From Paenibacillus sambharensis (lineage in GTDB: Bacteria; Bacillota; Bacilli; Paenibacillales; Paenibacillaceae): a DNA stretch of 64,000 nt. Both the position numbers and the translations under genes were made by a program. The notes beneath the pieces were generated by a model. The model had not been told where the DNA came from and made no database searches. It was given only the letters and a program-made list of their open reading frames with translations. This document shows, piece after piece, positions 1 to 8,694 of this stretch. The stretch spans positions 124,001 to 188,000 of the forward strand of contig NZ_QKRB01000006.1 in assembly GCF_003233845.1 (NCBI RefSeq), in the 5' to 3' direction. Position 1 is the first letter of the stretch; each line of letters opens with the position of its first letter.

Positions 1-1
1 G

Positions 2-1636
2 GCTTTTCCGCTGGCTGTATCCTGGGTGATCGATGAGCTGCTGCCGAAGAATCAGTGGGGCGAGATTGCGACGGCTGGTGTCGTTTTGCTTGCTGTGTAT
101 CTGCTGAGCATGGCGCTGCACTTTGTGGTGAGCTACTGGGGCCACAAGCTCGGCATCAATATTGAGACTGACATGCGGCAGCAGGCGTTCAATCATGTGC
201 AGAAGCAGTCGTTCCGTTACTTCGATAATACGAAGACCGGACATCTGATGTCGCGGATCACCAACGACCTGTTCGAGATCGGCGAGATGGCGCATCATGG
301 GCCGGAGGATCTGTTCATTGCATTGATGACCTTCGTCGGTGCGTTTGGCATTATGTGGACAGTGAACTGGGAGCTGGCGCTGATTACCTTCACGGTGGTT
401 CCGGTTATTGCCTGGCTGATTGCTTATTTCAATGTGAAGCTGCACAAGGCGGCCACCCAGATGTTCAGGAGCATCGCCGATGTGAACGCGCGGGTGGAGG
501 ACAGCATTTCGGGTATCCGTGTTGTAAAATCGTTCGGCAACGAAGCGTTCGAAATCAACCGTTTCCGTGAAAATAACGCAAAATTCCGCCAGGCAAAGCT
601 GAGCTCCTATCTGGCGATCTCGTTCAGCTCATCCGGCATGTACATGCTGACCCGGCTAATCTCGGTCATTGTGCTGGTCTGCGGCGCGTGGTTCGCCTTC
701 AACGACAGGCTGAGCTACGGCGAATTGGTGGGCTTCCTGCTCTATGTCAACATCTTCCTGAAGCCGATCGAGAAGATCAATGCGCTGATGGAATCCTATC
801 CGAAGGGGATGGCCGGCTTCAAGCGATTTTGTGAGCTGATGGATACGGAACCGGATGTGAAGGATAAGCCGAAGGCAGTGGAGGTGCAGCATCTGCGGGG
901 GGACATTGAGTTCAGCGGGGTTACCTTTGGCTATGAGCCGGGGCTGCCTGTACTGCAGGATGTAGACCTTCAGGTACGAGCAGGCGAGACGATTGCGCTC
1001 GTGGGGCCTTCAGGTGCGGGCAAGTCAACCATCTGCAGCCTGATTCCCCGCTTCTATGATGTGGACAATGGTGAAATCCGGATCGACGGCATCGATATCC
1101 GTGAGATGTCCCAGCAGTCGCTTCGCTCTCATATCGGCATTGTGCAGCAGGATGTCTTCCTCTTCAGCGGAACCATCCGAGAGAACATTGCCTATGGAAG
1201 GCTGGACGCAGATGATGAAGCGGTTTGGGACGCGGCACGCCGCGCCCATCTGGAGAGCATGATAGCGGGTCTGCCTCAAGGGATGGATACGATTATTGGT
1301 GAACGCGGCCTGAAGCTATCGGGCGGACAGCGGCAGCGTCTCGCGATTGCCCGCATGTTCCTGAAGAATCCGCCGATTCTTATTCTTGATGAGGCAACTT
1401 CGGCGCTCGATACCGAGACGGAGAAGGTGATTCAGCAGGCGCTAGATGAGCTGGCCGTTAACCGGACCACGCTGATTATTGCCCACCGTCTTGCTACCAT
1501 TCGCGGTGCAGACCGGATTGTGGTTGTGACCGAGGAAGGCGTAGCCGAGCAGGGCACGCATGAGGAGCTGCTGGATCGCGGGGGCGTCTATTCCAGACTG
1601 CATCGGGCGCAGTTCGGTGAAGCACTGACGGTATAA
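2..1636 (+). CDS. ABC exporter half-transporter, 5' end cut by window
   Basis: Half-size ABC exporter of the MsbA/LmrA type: a membrane domain of about six helices fused to a nucleotide-binding domain, working as a dimer to export lipids, drugs or peptides. The frame is open to the window edge (codons for AFPLAVSW precede a GTG at 26), so the true start is upstream and roughly 40 residues are missing. The membrane part spans about nt 60-830. In the ATPase part I see Walker A GPSGAGKST (nt ~1007), the Q-loop region QQDVFLFSGTIRENIAYG, the signature LSGGQ (~1318), Walker B ILILDEATSALD (~1378) and the H-loop AHRL. It is followed by a strong terminator, so it ends its transcription unit. The substrate cannot be told from sequence. 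Confidence 0.93.
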   Translation, partial: AFPLAVSWVIDELLPKNQWGEIATAGVVLLAVYLLSMALHFVVSYWGHKLGINIETDMRQQAFNHVQKQSFRYFDNTKTGHLMSRITNDLFEIGEMAHHGPEDLFIALMTFVGAFGIMWTVNWELALITFTVVPVIAWLIAYFNVKLHKAATQMFRSIADVNARVEDSISGIRVVKSFGNEAFEINRFRENNAKFRQAKLSSYLAISFSSSGMYMLTRLISVIVLVCGAWFAFNDRLSYGELVGFLLYVNIFLKPIEKINALMESYPKGMAGFKRFCELMDTEPDVKDKPKAVEVQHLRGDIEFSGVTFGYEPGLPVLQDVDLQVRAGETIALVGPSGAGKSTICSLIPRFYDVDNGEIRIDGIDIREMSQQSLRSHIGIVQQDVFLFSGTIRENIAYGRLDADDEAVWDAARRAHLESMIAGLPQGMDTIIGERGLKLSGGQRQRLAIARMFLKNPPILILDEATSALDTETEKVIQQALDELAVNRTTLIIAHRLATIRGADRIVVVTEEGVAEQGTHEELLDRGGVYSRLHRAQFGEALTV

Positions 1637-1719
1637 TAACGCTTTGCAGCGCAGAACTGCATAATACTATAGGAATTAGAAATGCAGCATATCCTTTAAC
1701 AAGCAGGCATAACAGTTTA

Positions 1720-1769
1720 GAAGGGATGTCCCTAGTCGTACGACTTTGGAACAGCCCCTTCTTTTTTTT
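1720..1769 (+). terminator. Rho-independent terminator after ABC exporter
   Basis: GAAGGG (1720-1725) pairs with CCCTTC (1756-1761). The apex holds the perfect palindrome AGTCGTACGACT, and eight T residues follow (1762-1769). It separates the exporter gene from the nuo operon. Confidence 0.8.
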
Positions 1770-1873
1770 GGAGAAGAAGACATGCTGAGGAATGACAAGT
1801 TAGTCTGACAAAGGGACTTTGCAGAGGCACCCGGGCAAAACAGTGGGCGGCCGGGTTGCAGTGAACGGGGTCA

Positions 1874-1902
1874 TAGACGGGGATGGAAGGTTTTGCTATA
1901 AT
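1874..1902 (+). promoter_or_regulatory. Sigma-A promoter of the nuo operon
   Basis: TAGACG (1874-1879), a 17-nt spacer and TATAAT (1897-1902), with an extended -10 (TGC just before TATAAT). Predicted transcription start is near 1909, about 55 nt before nuoA. The 1637-1963 gap otherwise holds only the preceding terminator; no gene is seen in it. Confidence 0.7.
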
Positions 1903-1963
1903 TGTGAAGGAAATTTGACGGCCCTCTGTCAGGTTGGCCGATCGTCCGGCTGGAGGTGACGGT

Positions 1964-2332
1964 ATGGCGTACATGAACAACTATGTTGTGGTAACCATCT
2001 TCATCCTGCTTGGTGTCCTGCTTCCGGTGGCGGCGTTGACGGCTGGAAGGCTGCTGCGCCCGAACAAACCGACGGAAGAGAAGCGGACAACGTACGAGAG
2101 CGGCAATGAGCCGGTCGGTGAAGGACAAGTGCGGTTTAATATCCGCTACTACTTGTTCGCACTCATGTTTGTCATTTTTGATGTGGAAACCGTTTTCTTA
2201 TATCCCTGGGCTGTCGCTTATCATAAGCTCGGCCTCTTCGTGCTGGTCGAAATGCTGATCTTCGTGGCCCTGCTGCTGGTCGGGCTGCTCTATGCCTGGA
2301 AGAAGAAGGTGCTGAAATGGAATTCCGTCTAG
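1964..2332 (+). CDS. nuoA: NADH-quinone oxidoreductase-like subunit A
   Basis: Small membrane subunit of respiratory complex I, at the junction of the membrane arm and the quinone site. 122 aa with three predicted helices; the conserved loop after helix 1 carries [15 protein letters not shown], followed by [12 protein letters not shown] with its acidic residues. ATG 1964 was chosen because GGAGGTGA lies 5-6 nt upstream; an in-frame TTG at 1934 has no ribosome site. First gene of an eleven-gene operon; its end overlaps nuoB by 16 nt, suggesting translational coupling. Confidence 0.95.
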   Translation: MAYMNNYVVVTIFILLGVLLPVAALTAGRLLRPNKPTEEKRTTYESGNEPVGEGQVRFNIRYYLFALMFVIFDVETVFLYPWAVAYHKLGLFVLVEMLIFVALLLVGLLYAWKKKVLKWNSV

Positions 2333-2835
2333 AATCGATCACAATGGAAGAGCGCCGGGAGCTGGAGCGGAATGTGTTTATGGGCACACTGGAGGAGCTT
2401 AAAGCATGGGCCCGCAGCAATTCGCTCTGGCCGCTTACCTTCGGCCTAGCCTGCTGTGCGATTGAGATGATGGGAACCGGCGCTTCCCATTATGATCTGG
2501 ACCGCTTCGGTGTGCTGTTCCGCACATCTCCCAGGCAGTCGGATGTGATGATCGTCGCCGGTACGGTGACGAAGAAGATGGGCCCGCTGCTGAAGCGGCT
2601 GTATGACCAGATGCCAGAGCCCAAGTGGGTCATCGCCATGGGTTCTTGCGCCACGGCTGGCGGACCTTATGTCAAATCGTATGCGGTTATGAAGGGCGTC
2701 GACCAGATTGTGCCGGTCGATGTCTACATTCCGGGCTGTCCGCCCAATCCGGCTGCGCTTATCTATGGGATTAACAAGCTGCAGGAGAAGATCCGGTATG
2801 AAGCCAAGACGGGGAAGCGGGTGACAGACCGATGA
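2317..2835 (+). CDS. nuoB: NADH-quinone oxidoreductase-like subunit B (N2 cluster)
   Basis: Peripheral-arm subunit holding the terminal [4Fe-4S] cluster N2, which passes electrons to quinone. 172 aa, normal length. The four cluster cysteines are visible: the tandem pair in [10 protein letters not shown], one in MGSCATAGG and one in [10 protein letters not shown] 2317 has AAGGTG about 6 nt upstream. It overlaps nuoA by 16 nt and nuoC by 4 nt (ATGA junction). Confidence 0.97.
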   Translation: MEFRLESITMEERRELERNVFMGTLEELKAWARSNSLWPLTFGLACCAIEMMGTGASHYDLDRFGVLFRTSPRQSDVMIVAGTVTKKMGPLLKRLYDQMPEPKWVIAMGSCATAGGPYVKSYAVMKGVDQIVPVDVYIPGCPPNPAALIYGINKLQEKIRYEAKTGKRVTDR

Positions 2836-3371
2836 GTGAGGAAGAGAAGCCAGGCGGAACACTCCCCGAGGAAGAGGAAACCATGCAGCCTTCCCCGCAG
2901 CAGGCGGACCTGGATGAGGCGGTGAGCCTGCTCTGCAGCCGTGTGCATGATGAGGCGGTGGCAGAGGCCTATCTGAATGAGATGAATGGCGGCATGCCGG
3001 TGCTCATTATCCGCTCCGAGCATTGGCTGGAGGCTGCGCGTATGTTCCGCAGTGAGCCAGCACTTGGCTGTGATTATCTAAGGAATTTGTCGGGTGTGGA
3101 TTATGAGACTTATATGGAGACGGTCTATCACCTGCTCTCGATGTCTACGGGCAAGCAGTATGCTGTTAAAGTAAGGACAGACCGGGATAACCCGTCCATT
3201 CCATCGGTAACGGCGGTCTGGCCGGCCGCGAACTGGAATGAACGCGAGGTGTACGATCTGCTGGGCATTGATTTTCCCGGCCACCCGGACCTGCGCCGGA
3301 TTATGATGCCGGATGACTGGGCGGGCCATCCGCTCCGTAAGGATTATGAGCCGCTCGACCCGGAGGTGTAG
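2832..3371 (+). CDS. nuoC: NADH-quinone oxidoreductase-like subunit C
   Basis: 30-kDa-type subunit of the peripheral arm, 179 aa, separate from NuoD (not fused as in some proteobacteria). A hydrophilic, Glu-rich N-terminal stretch of about 35 residues precedes the conserved domain; the family signature is seen as [20 protein letters not shown] followed by [16 protein letters not shown]. Starts in an ATGA overlap with nuoB. The acidic N-terminus varies in Bacilli and is probably a linker. Confidence 0.95.
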   Translation: MSEEEKPGGTLPEEEETMQPSPQQADLDEAVSLLCSRVHDEAVAEAYLNEMNGGMPVLIIRSEHWLEAARMFRSEPALGCDYLRNLSGVDYETYMETVYHLLSMSTGKQYAVKVRTDRDNPSIPSVTAVWPAANWNEREVYDLLGIDFPGHPDLRRIMMPDDWAGHPLRKDYEPLDPEV

Positions 3372-3376
3372 CCGCC

Positions 3377-4477
3377 TTGATACGAACAGAAGAACTGCTG
3401 CTTAATGTCGGACCCCAGCATCCCAGCACGCATGGCGTATTCCGCATCATCGTCAAGCTGGACGGGGAAGTCATTACCGATGCCACGCCTGTCATGGGCT
3501 ATCTGCACCGGGGAACGGAGAAGCTGGCTGAGAACCTGAACTACACGCAGATTATCCCTTATACAGACCGTATGGATTATGTGTCAGCCATGACGAACAA
3601 TTATGTCCTCTGCCATGCGGTGGAGACAATGATGGGCCTTCAGATCCCGGAGCGTGCTGAGTTTCTGAGGCTGATTGTGATGGAACTGCAGCGCGTGGCC
3701 AGCCACTTGGTCTGGTGGGGGACTTATCTGCTCGATATCGGGGCAATGAGCCCTTTCCTGTATGCCTTCCGGGACCGGGAGATTATTATTAACCTGTTCA
3801 ACGAGCTGTGCGGCGCCCGTTTAACCTACAATTACATGCGTGTAGGCGGGGTAAAATGGGATGCGCCGGACGGCTGGATCGATAAAGTGAGCGAGTTCAT
3901 CCCTTATATGGAGAGCAAGCTGGAGGAATATGATCGCCTTGTCAGCGGCAATGAGATTTTCCTGGCACGGATCAAGGGTATTGGTGTTTATGATGCCGAG
4001 ACGGCGGTCAGCTATGGTCTTTCGGGGGCGAATCTTCGCTGTACGGGCTTGAATTGGGATTTGCGGAAAACGGAGCCCTACAGCCTGTACGACCGTTTTG
4101 CGTTTGATGTGCCGGTAGGCCGGACGGGCGATTGCTATGACCGCTACCGGATCAGACTGGAGGAAATCCGGCAGAGCCTGCGGATTCTCAGGCAGGCTGT
4201 TGAGCAGTTCCCGGAAGGCGGCGAGACAATGGGCAAGGTCCCCCGCGTAATCCGCCCGCCTGAAGGGGAGGTCTACGTGCGGATTGAATCGCCGCGCGGC
4301 GAGATCGGCTGCCATATTGTCTCCAAGGGCAAGGCGGAGCCGTACCGGCTCAAATTCCGGCGGCCGTCGTTCGTGAACCTGCAGATTCTGCCGAAGCTGC
4401 TTATTGGGGAAACGATGACGAACCTGATCACCATTCTGGGCGGCATTGATATTGTCGTCGGGGAGGTCGACTGCTGA
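3377..4477 (+). CDS. nuoD: NADH-quinone oxidoreductase-like subunit D
   Basis: 49-kDa subunit related to the large subunit of [NiFe] hydrogenases; forms the quinone pocket with NuoB. 366 aa, the usual length. Conserved stretches include NVGPQHPSTHGVFR near the N-terminus with the quinone-binding His-Pro-Ser-Thr-His, GYLHRGTEKLAE and DRMDYVSAM. The start is TTG 3377, with GGAGGTG ending 8 nt upstream across the nuoC stop. Its stop overlaps the nuoH start (ATGA-type junction at 4477). Confidence 0.96.
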   Translation: MIRTEELLLNVGPQHPSTHGVFRIIVKLDGEVITDATPVMGYLHRGTEKLAENLNYTQIIPYTDRMDYVSAMTNNYVLCHAVETMMGLQIPERAEFLRLIVMELQRVASHLVWWGTYLLDIGAMSPFLYAFRDREIIINLFNELCGARLTYNYMRVGGVKWDAPDGWIDKVSEFIPYMESKLEEYDRLVSGNEIFLARIKGIGVYDAETAVSYGLSGANLRCTGLNWDLRKTEPYSLYDRFAFDVPVGRTGDCYDRYRIRLEEIRQSLRILRQAVEQFPEGGETMGKVPRVIRPPEGEVYVRIESPRGEIGCHIVSKGKAEPYRLKFRRPSFVNLQILPKLLIGETMTNLITILGGIDIVVGEVDC

Positions 4478-5493
4478 TGGGCGATCTGCTGCGCGAGCCG
4501 CTGACATGGGGCCATGCGCTGATCTTTGCAGCGGCTGCCATACTGCTAATGGGCATTGTGCTTGGCTTTGTCACGTATGCCATTTATTTTGAACGCAAGG
4601 TGATTGGCTGGATGCAGCTGCGTGTTGGACCGAACCGCGTAGGGCCGTTTGGCCTGCTGCAGACGGTTGCGGATGTGCTGAAGCTGCTGCTCAAGGAAGA
4701 TACCATTCCCCGCAAGGCGGACCGGGTGCTGTTCGTGCTGGCGCCTGTGCTGGCTTTCGTTCCGGCGTTCGCGGTACTGGCGGTTATCCCGTATACGCAG
4801 AGCCTTTATTTTGCCGATCTGAATGTTGGTGTCTTGTACTATGTCGCCCTTAGCGGAATCTCCACACTGGCCATTGTGCTGGGCGGCTGGGCATCCAACA
4901 ATAAGTATGCGCTGCTCGGCGGCATGCGCTCGGCTGCTCAGATGATCAGCTATGAAGTGCCCCTTGTTATCTCCATTGTCGGCACGGTGATGTTGAGCGG
5001 AAGCATGAATTTGCGTACAATCGTAGAAGCGCAGTCTGGCGGGTGGTTCTGGAACTGGCATTTCCTGCCGCAGTTCATCGGGTTTGGCGTCTTTATGATC
5101 GCGGCTGTCTCGGAGCTTAACCGGACGCCATTCGATCTGCCGGAGGCGGAATCAGAGCTTGTAGCCGGCTACCATGTGGAATACAGCGGGTTCCGCTTTG
5201 CCTTCTTCATGCTTACGGAATACGTGTACGTCTATGCGATTGCGGCGCTCACAACCGTGCTCTTCCTCGGAGGCTGGCATGCTCCTGCGCCATTCCTTGC
5301 CGTTGTTCCAGGCTTAATCTGGTTTATACTGAAGTTCGCCTGTATCGTCTTCTTCCTGTTCTGGCTGAGGGCTACCTTCCCGCGTGTTCGTGTCGATCAG
5401 CTCATGGGCTTCGGCTGGAAGGTGCTGCTGCCGCTGGCGATTGTGAACGTGTTTGTGACAGCGGGTTATATTGAGCTTTTTATTAAGCATTAA
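4477..5493 (+). CDS. nuoH: NADH-quinone oxidoreductase-like subunit H
   Basis: Membrane subunit at the foot of complex I linking the quinone site to the proton pumps. 338 aa with about eight predicted helices. Conserved segments: ERKVIGWMQLRVGPNRVGP, the loop SAAQMISYEVPL and NRTPFDLPEAESELVAGYH with its acidic cluster. Starts inside the nuoD stop; 15 nt before nuoI. Confidence 0.97.
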   Translation: MGDLLREPLTWGHALIFAAAAILLMGIVLGFVTYAIYFERKVIGWMQLRVGPNRVGPFGLLQTVADVLKLLLKEDTIPRKADRVLFVLAPVLAFVPAFAVLAVIPYTQSLYFADLNVGVLYYVALSGISTLAIVLGGWASNNKYALLGGMRSAAQMISYEVPLVISIVGTVMLSGSMNLRTIVEAQSGGWFWNWHFLPQFIGFGVFMIAAVSELNRTPFDLPEAESELVAGYHVEYSGFRFAFFMLTEYVYVYAIAALTTVLFLGGWHAPAPFLAVVPGLIWFILKFACIVFFLFWLRATFPRVRVDQLMGFGWKVLLPLAIVNVFVTAGYIELFIKH

Positions 5494-5508
5494 CGGGGGA
5501 GTGAGAGG

Positions 5509-5958
5509 ATGAAAGGGCTTTTCAAAGGGCTTGCCGTCACCTTGAAGTCGATGACAGCGAAGAAGGTCACCATTTCCTATCCCGATGAGCCGCTCATCAT
5601 GCCGGACCGTTTCCGCGGCATCCAGCATTTTATACCGGACAAATGTATTGTCTGCAACCAGTGCGTAAGAGTCTGCCCGACAGACTGCATCACACTCACC
5701 GGCAAGCCGAATCCGGACCCGGAGAAGAAGGGCAAGGTCATTGACACGTATGATATCAACTTCGAGATTTGTATTCTATGCGACCTGTGCACGGAGGTTT
5801 GCCCCACCGAGGCGATTGTGATGACGGGAAATTTTGAGCTGTCGGCCTACAGCCGGGATGACTTGTTCAAGGATAAGGAATGGCTGACGGCCAACGACCG
5901 CCTGGTGCGTAAGGATAATAATAATATCGGTGCACCGGTGAAGGGGGGCGGCAAATAA
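5509..5958 (+). CDS. nuoI: NADH-quinone oxidoreductase-like subunit I (2x[4Fe-4S] ferredoxin)
   Basis: Ferredoxin-like subunit carrying clusters N6a and N6b that feed N2 in NuoB. 149 aa. Two complete cluster motifs: CIVCNQCVRVCP and CILCDLCTEVCP. The ribosome site GGGGGAGTGAGAGG precedes ATG 5509. With NuoE/F/G absent from the operon, this is the outermost iron-sulfur subunit encoded here and the likely entry point for the electron donor; that role is inference. Confidence 0.96.
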   Translation: MKGLFKGLAVTLKSMTAKKVTISYPDEPLIMPDRFRGIQHFIPDKCIVCNQCVRVCPTDCITLTGKPNPDPEKKGKVIDTYDINFEICILCDLCTEVCPTEAIVMTGNFELSAYSRDDLFKDKEWLTANDRLVRKDNNNIGAPVKGGGK

Positions 5959-5961
5959 CGG

Positions 5962-6480
5962 ATGTTTACGGGGGACTTATCGGGCGAGCTTATCGCCTTT
6001 TTCATTCTGGCCGCTTTCACAATCACAGGGGCTGTGCTTATGCTTACACTGACGAAGGTCGTCCATATGGTGCTCTCTCTGGCTGCTGTATTCATTGGCT
6101 TGGCTGGCATGTATGTTGTTCTTGAAGCCGAGTTCGTTGCCTTCGTCCAAGTGCTGATCTATGCCGGAGCCGTGTCCATTCTGATGGTATTCGGCATCAT
6201 GATGACGAAGCATCAGGAGGATCAGGGCCGGCCTGCGGGAAGGATGCCTGAAGTATTGGGCCTGCTGGCGGCAGTGTCGCTGCTTGGTATCCTCTTTTAC
6301 GCCATTCGCTCGACCGCCTTCCCGGCGGCAGCGCAGGTAGAGCAGGCCGAGGATAACACACTGGAGATTGGCAAGCTGCTGTTTACACAGCATGTCATTC
6401 CCTTTGAACTGGTATCGGTGCTGTTAACGGTGGCTTTCATTGGAGCGATTATGCTCGCCAGGAAGGAGACTGATGAGTGA
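5962..6480 (+). CDS. nuoJ: NADH-quinone oxidoreductase-like subunit J
   Basis: Membrane-arm subunit, 172 aa, about five predicted helices. The conserved third-helix region reads [20 protein letters not shown]. Follows nuoI by 3 nt; its end overlaps the start of nuoK (stop TGA at 6478-6480). Confidence 0.93.
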   Translation: MFTGDLSGELIAFFILAAFTITGAVLMLTLTKVVHMVLSLAAVFIGLAGMYVVLEAEFVAFVQVLIYAGAVSILMVFGIMMTKHQEDQGRPAGRMPEVLGLLAAVSLLGILFYAIRSTAFPAAAQVEQAEDNTLEIGKLLFTQHVIPFELVSVLLTVAFIGAIMLARKETDE

Positions 6481-6782
6481 TGCTGCCTTCCTATCTGATG
6501 CTCGCCGCTATTCTGTTCTGCATAGGGCTGTACGGGGCCTTGACCAAGCGAAATGCGGTAATTGTACTGATATCCATCGAATTAATGCTGAATGCGGTTA
6601 ATCTGAATCTCGTCGCCTTCGCCAAATACGGTGCGCTTCCTTCGCTTACCGGCCAGGTGTTCACCCTGTTCACCATATCCGTTGCGGCAGCAGAAGTGGC
6701 GGTTGGCATCGCCATACTGATCGCCCTGTTCCGCCTCAAGGGAACTGTTCAGGCTGATGAATTTGATGAGATGAGGAGGTAA
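6477..6782 (+). CDS. nuoK: NADH-quinone oxidoreductase-like subunit K
   Basis: Small antiporter-like (MrpC-related) membrane subunit with three helices; the two membrane glutamates of the family are in [13 protein letters not shown] and [11 protein letters not shown]. 101 aa from GTG 6477, or 100 aa from ATG 6480. GGAAGGAG ends at 6468, giving 8 or 11 nt spacing, so both starts are possible. Overlaps nuoJ. Confidence 0.94.
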   Translation: MMLPSYLMLAAILFCIGLYGALTKRNAVIVLISIELMLNAVNLNLVAFAKYGALPSLTGQVFTLFTISVAAAEVAVGIAILIALFRLKGTVQADEFDEMRR

Positions 6783-6786
6783 ACGG

Positions 6787-8694
6787 GTGGATACTGTGTA
6801 TTCGCATTATGCGTGGCTCATTCCGATCTTTCCGCTCGGTGCTTTCCTTATTCTTGCGGCGGCTGGCAGAGGGATGCGTACAGCCGGGAGTGTGACGGCT
6901 ATGGCGGCCTCGCTGGCTTCGCTCGTGCTGTCCGTCCTTGTGCTGCTCGAACGGTTGAACGGCCGGGCGGCGGAATACAATGCGTCCTTTGACTGGATTG
7001 CAACCCGCGGGTTCCAGCTGTCAATCGGATACGATGTCACGAATCTGACGGCTCTGATGCTTGCGATGGTCTCGCTGATCAGCTTTCTGGTCAGTATGTA
7101 TTCGGCAGGGTACATGAAGAATGATGACCGGATAACGGTGTTTTACGCCTATATTTCGCTCTTCACCTTCTCGATGCTGGGACTTGTACTGGCGGATAAT
7201 CTGCTGATGCTCTATATGTTCTGGGAGCTTGTTGGAGTCTGCTCGTTCCTGCTGATTGGCTTCTGGTATACGAAGCCCGCTGCCAAGGCTGCGGCGAAGA
7301 AGGCTTTCCTGGTCACACGGGTCGGGGATGTAGGGCTGCTTATCGCTGTCCTGATGCTGTTCTGGTATATGCCTGAGCATGAGCTGTCATTCTCGGCTAT
7401 TCAGAACGTGTTCAATGAAGGGCAGTCCGGGCTTATCGCCCAAGGAATTACAACAGCTATTGCACTCTTGATCTTCACGGGAGCAATAGGCAAGTCGGGG
7501 CAATTTCCGCTGCATGTCTGGCTGCCGGATGCGATGGAAGGCCCGACACCGATCAGCGCACTTATTCATGCAGCTACGATGGTGGCGGCCGGTGTATTCC
7601 TGATTGCCCGTACATACAGTATATTCGAAGCCTCGGCGGCAGCGATGGAAACCGTAGCGTTCATAGGGGCCTTTACGGCCCTGTTTGCGGCGTCGATCGC
7701 GATGGTGCAGAAGGATTTGAAACGGATATTGGCTTACTCGACCATCAGCCAGCTCGGCTTCATGATGCTGGCACTTGGCGCAGGCTCGCTGACAGGAGGC
7801 ATCTTCCATCTGCTGACGCATGCCTTCTTCAAAGCGCTGCTGTTCCTGGGAGCAGGCAGTGTGATCCATGCCGTTCATACCCAGAACATCCACGAGATGG
7901 GCGGCCTTGGACAGCGGATGAGGATAACGGCCTGGACCTTCGGAATCGGCGCGCTTGCGCTCGCGGGCGTTCCGCCGCTGTCAGGCTTCTGGTCGAAGGA
8001 TGCCATCTTAGCTGCTGTTCTGGATGAGGGCCATCCCCTGCTGTTTGCAGCGGGGCTGGCAGCCTCGCTGCTTACGGCGCTGTATATGTCACGGCTGTTC
8101 TTCCTCGTCTTCGGCGGAAAGTCCGGCGCGAAGACCGGCGCGAAGACCGGCTCCCGGAAAGTGCTGGAATCACCGCTGGTCATGACTGTGCCTCTTGTGG
8201 TCCTAGCGGTGCCAGCGGCCCTGCTGGGCCTGGTGGAGCTGCCATGGGAAGGCTGGGGGAAGCTGGGCAGCTGGCTGCTCGGCAGCACGTACAGTCCGCA
8301 GCATGACAGCAGTGCAGTGGTTATGATCATGTCAACGGCGGTTGCGGCCCTTGGCCTCTATATCGGGTGGCTCGTCTACGGGAAAGGCATGATCTCCCGG
8401 ACGGCTGCAGCGGCCCGTCTGCCATGGCTCGTTAACGTGCTGGAGAATAAGTATTATATCGATGAGCTGTACCGGTACTGCATTGTCCGCCCGGTCTTAG
8501 GAATTGGGACACTGCTTGTGCTGTTCGACCGCTATATCGTTGGCGGGGCAGTCCGGCTGGCCGGGGGCTTGGCTGTGCTAGCGGGCAAAGCGGGAACCCG
8601 CATGCAGAACGGGCAGGTGCAGACATACGGGCTGCTGACTGCAGCAGGTCTCGTTATCTTGATTGTGGCTGTCGCCGGAAGGAGGTTCTGGTAA
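6787..8694 (+). CDS. nuoL: NADH-quinone oxidoreductase-like subunit L
   Basis: Largest antiporter-like proton-pumping subunit with the long lateral helix at its C-terminus. 635 aa, normal. The central pump motif is seen as MFWELVGVCSFLLIGFW, then FTGAIGKSGQFPLHVWLPD and the HAATMVAAGVFL helix. GTG 6787 follows GAGGAGGT. Between helices, a short in-frame duplication (GAKTGAKTG, nt 8128-8151) adds lysines to a loop. Its TAA overlaps the nuoM ATG. Confidence 0.96.
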   Translation: MDTVYSHYAWLIPIFPLGAFLILAAAGRGMRTAGSVTAMAASLASLVLSVLVLLERLNGRAAEYNASFDWIATRGFQLSIGYDVTNLTALMLAMVSLISFLVSMYSAGYMKNDDRITVFYAYISLFTFSMLGLVLADNLLMLYMFWELVGVCSFLLIGFWYTKPAAKAAAKKAFLVTRVGDVGLLIAVLMLFWYMPEHELSFSAIQNVFNEGQSGLIAQGITTAIALLIFTGAIGKSGQFPLHVWLPDAMEGPTPISALIHAATMVAAGVFLIARTYSIFEASAAAMETVAFIGAFTALFAASIAMVQKDLKRILAYSTISQLGFMMLALGAGSLTGGIFHLLTHAFFKALLFLGAGSVIHAVHTQNIHEMGGLGQRMRITAWTFGIGALALAGVPPLSGFWSKDAILAAVLDEGHPLLFAAGLAASLLTALYMSRLFFLVFGGKSGAKTGAKTGSRKVLESPLVMTVPLVVLAVPAALLGLVELPWEGWGKLGSWLLGSTYSPQHDSSAVVMIMSTAVAALGLYIGWLVYGKGMISRTAAAARLPWLVNVLENKYYIDELYRYCIVRPVLGIGTLLVLFDRYIVGGAVRLAGGLAVLAGKAGTRMQNGQVQTYGLLTAAGLVILIVAVAGRRFW

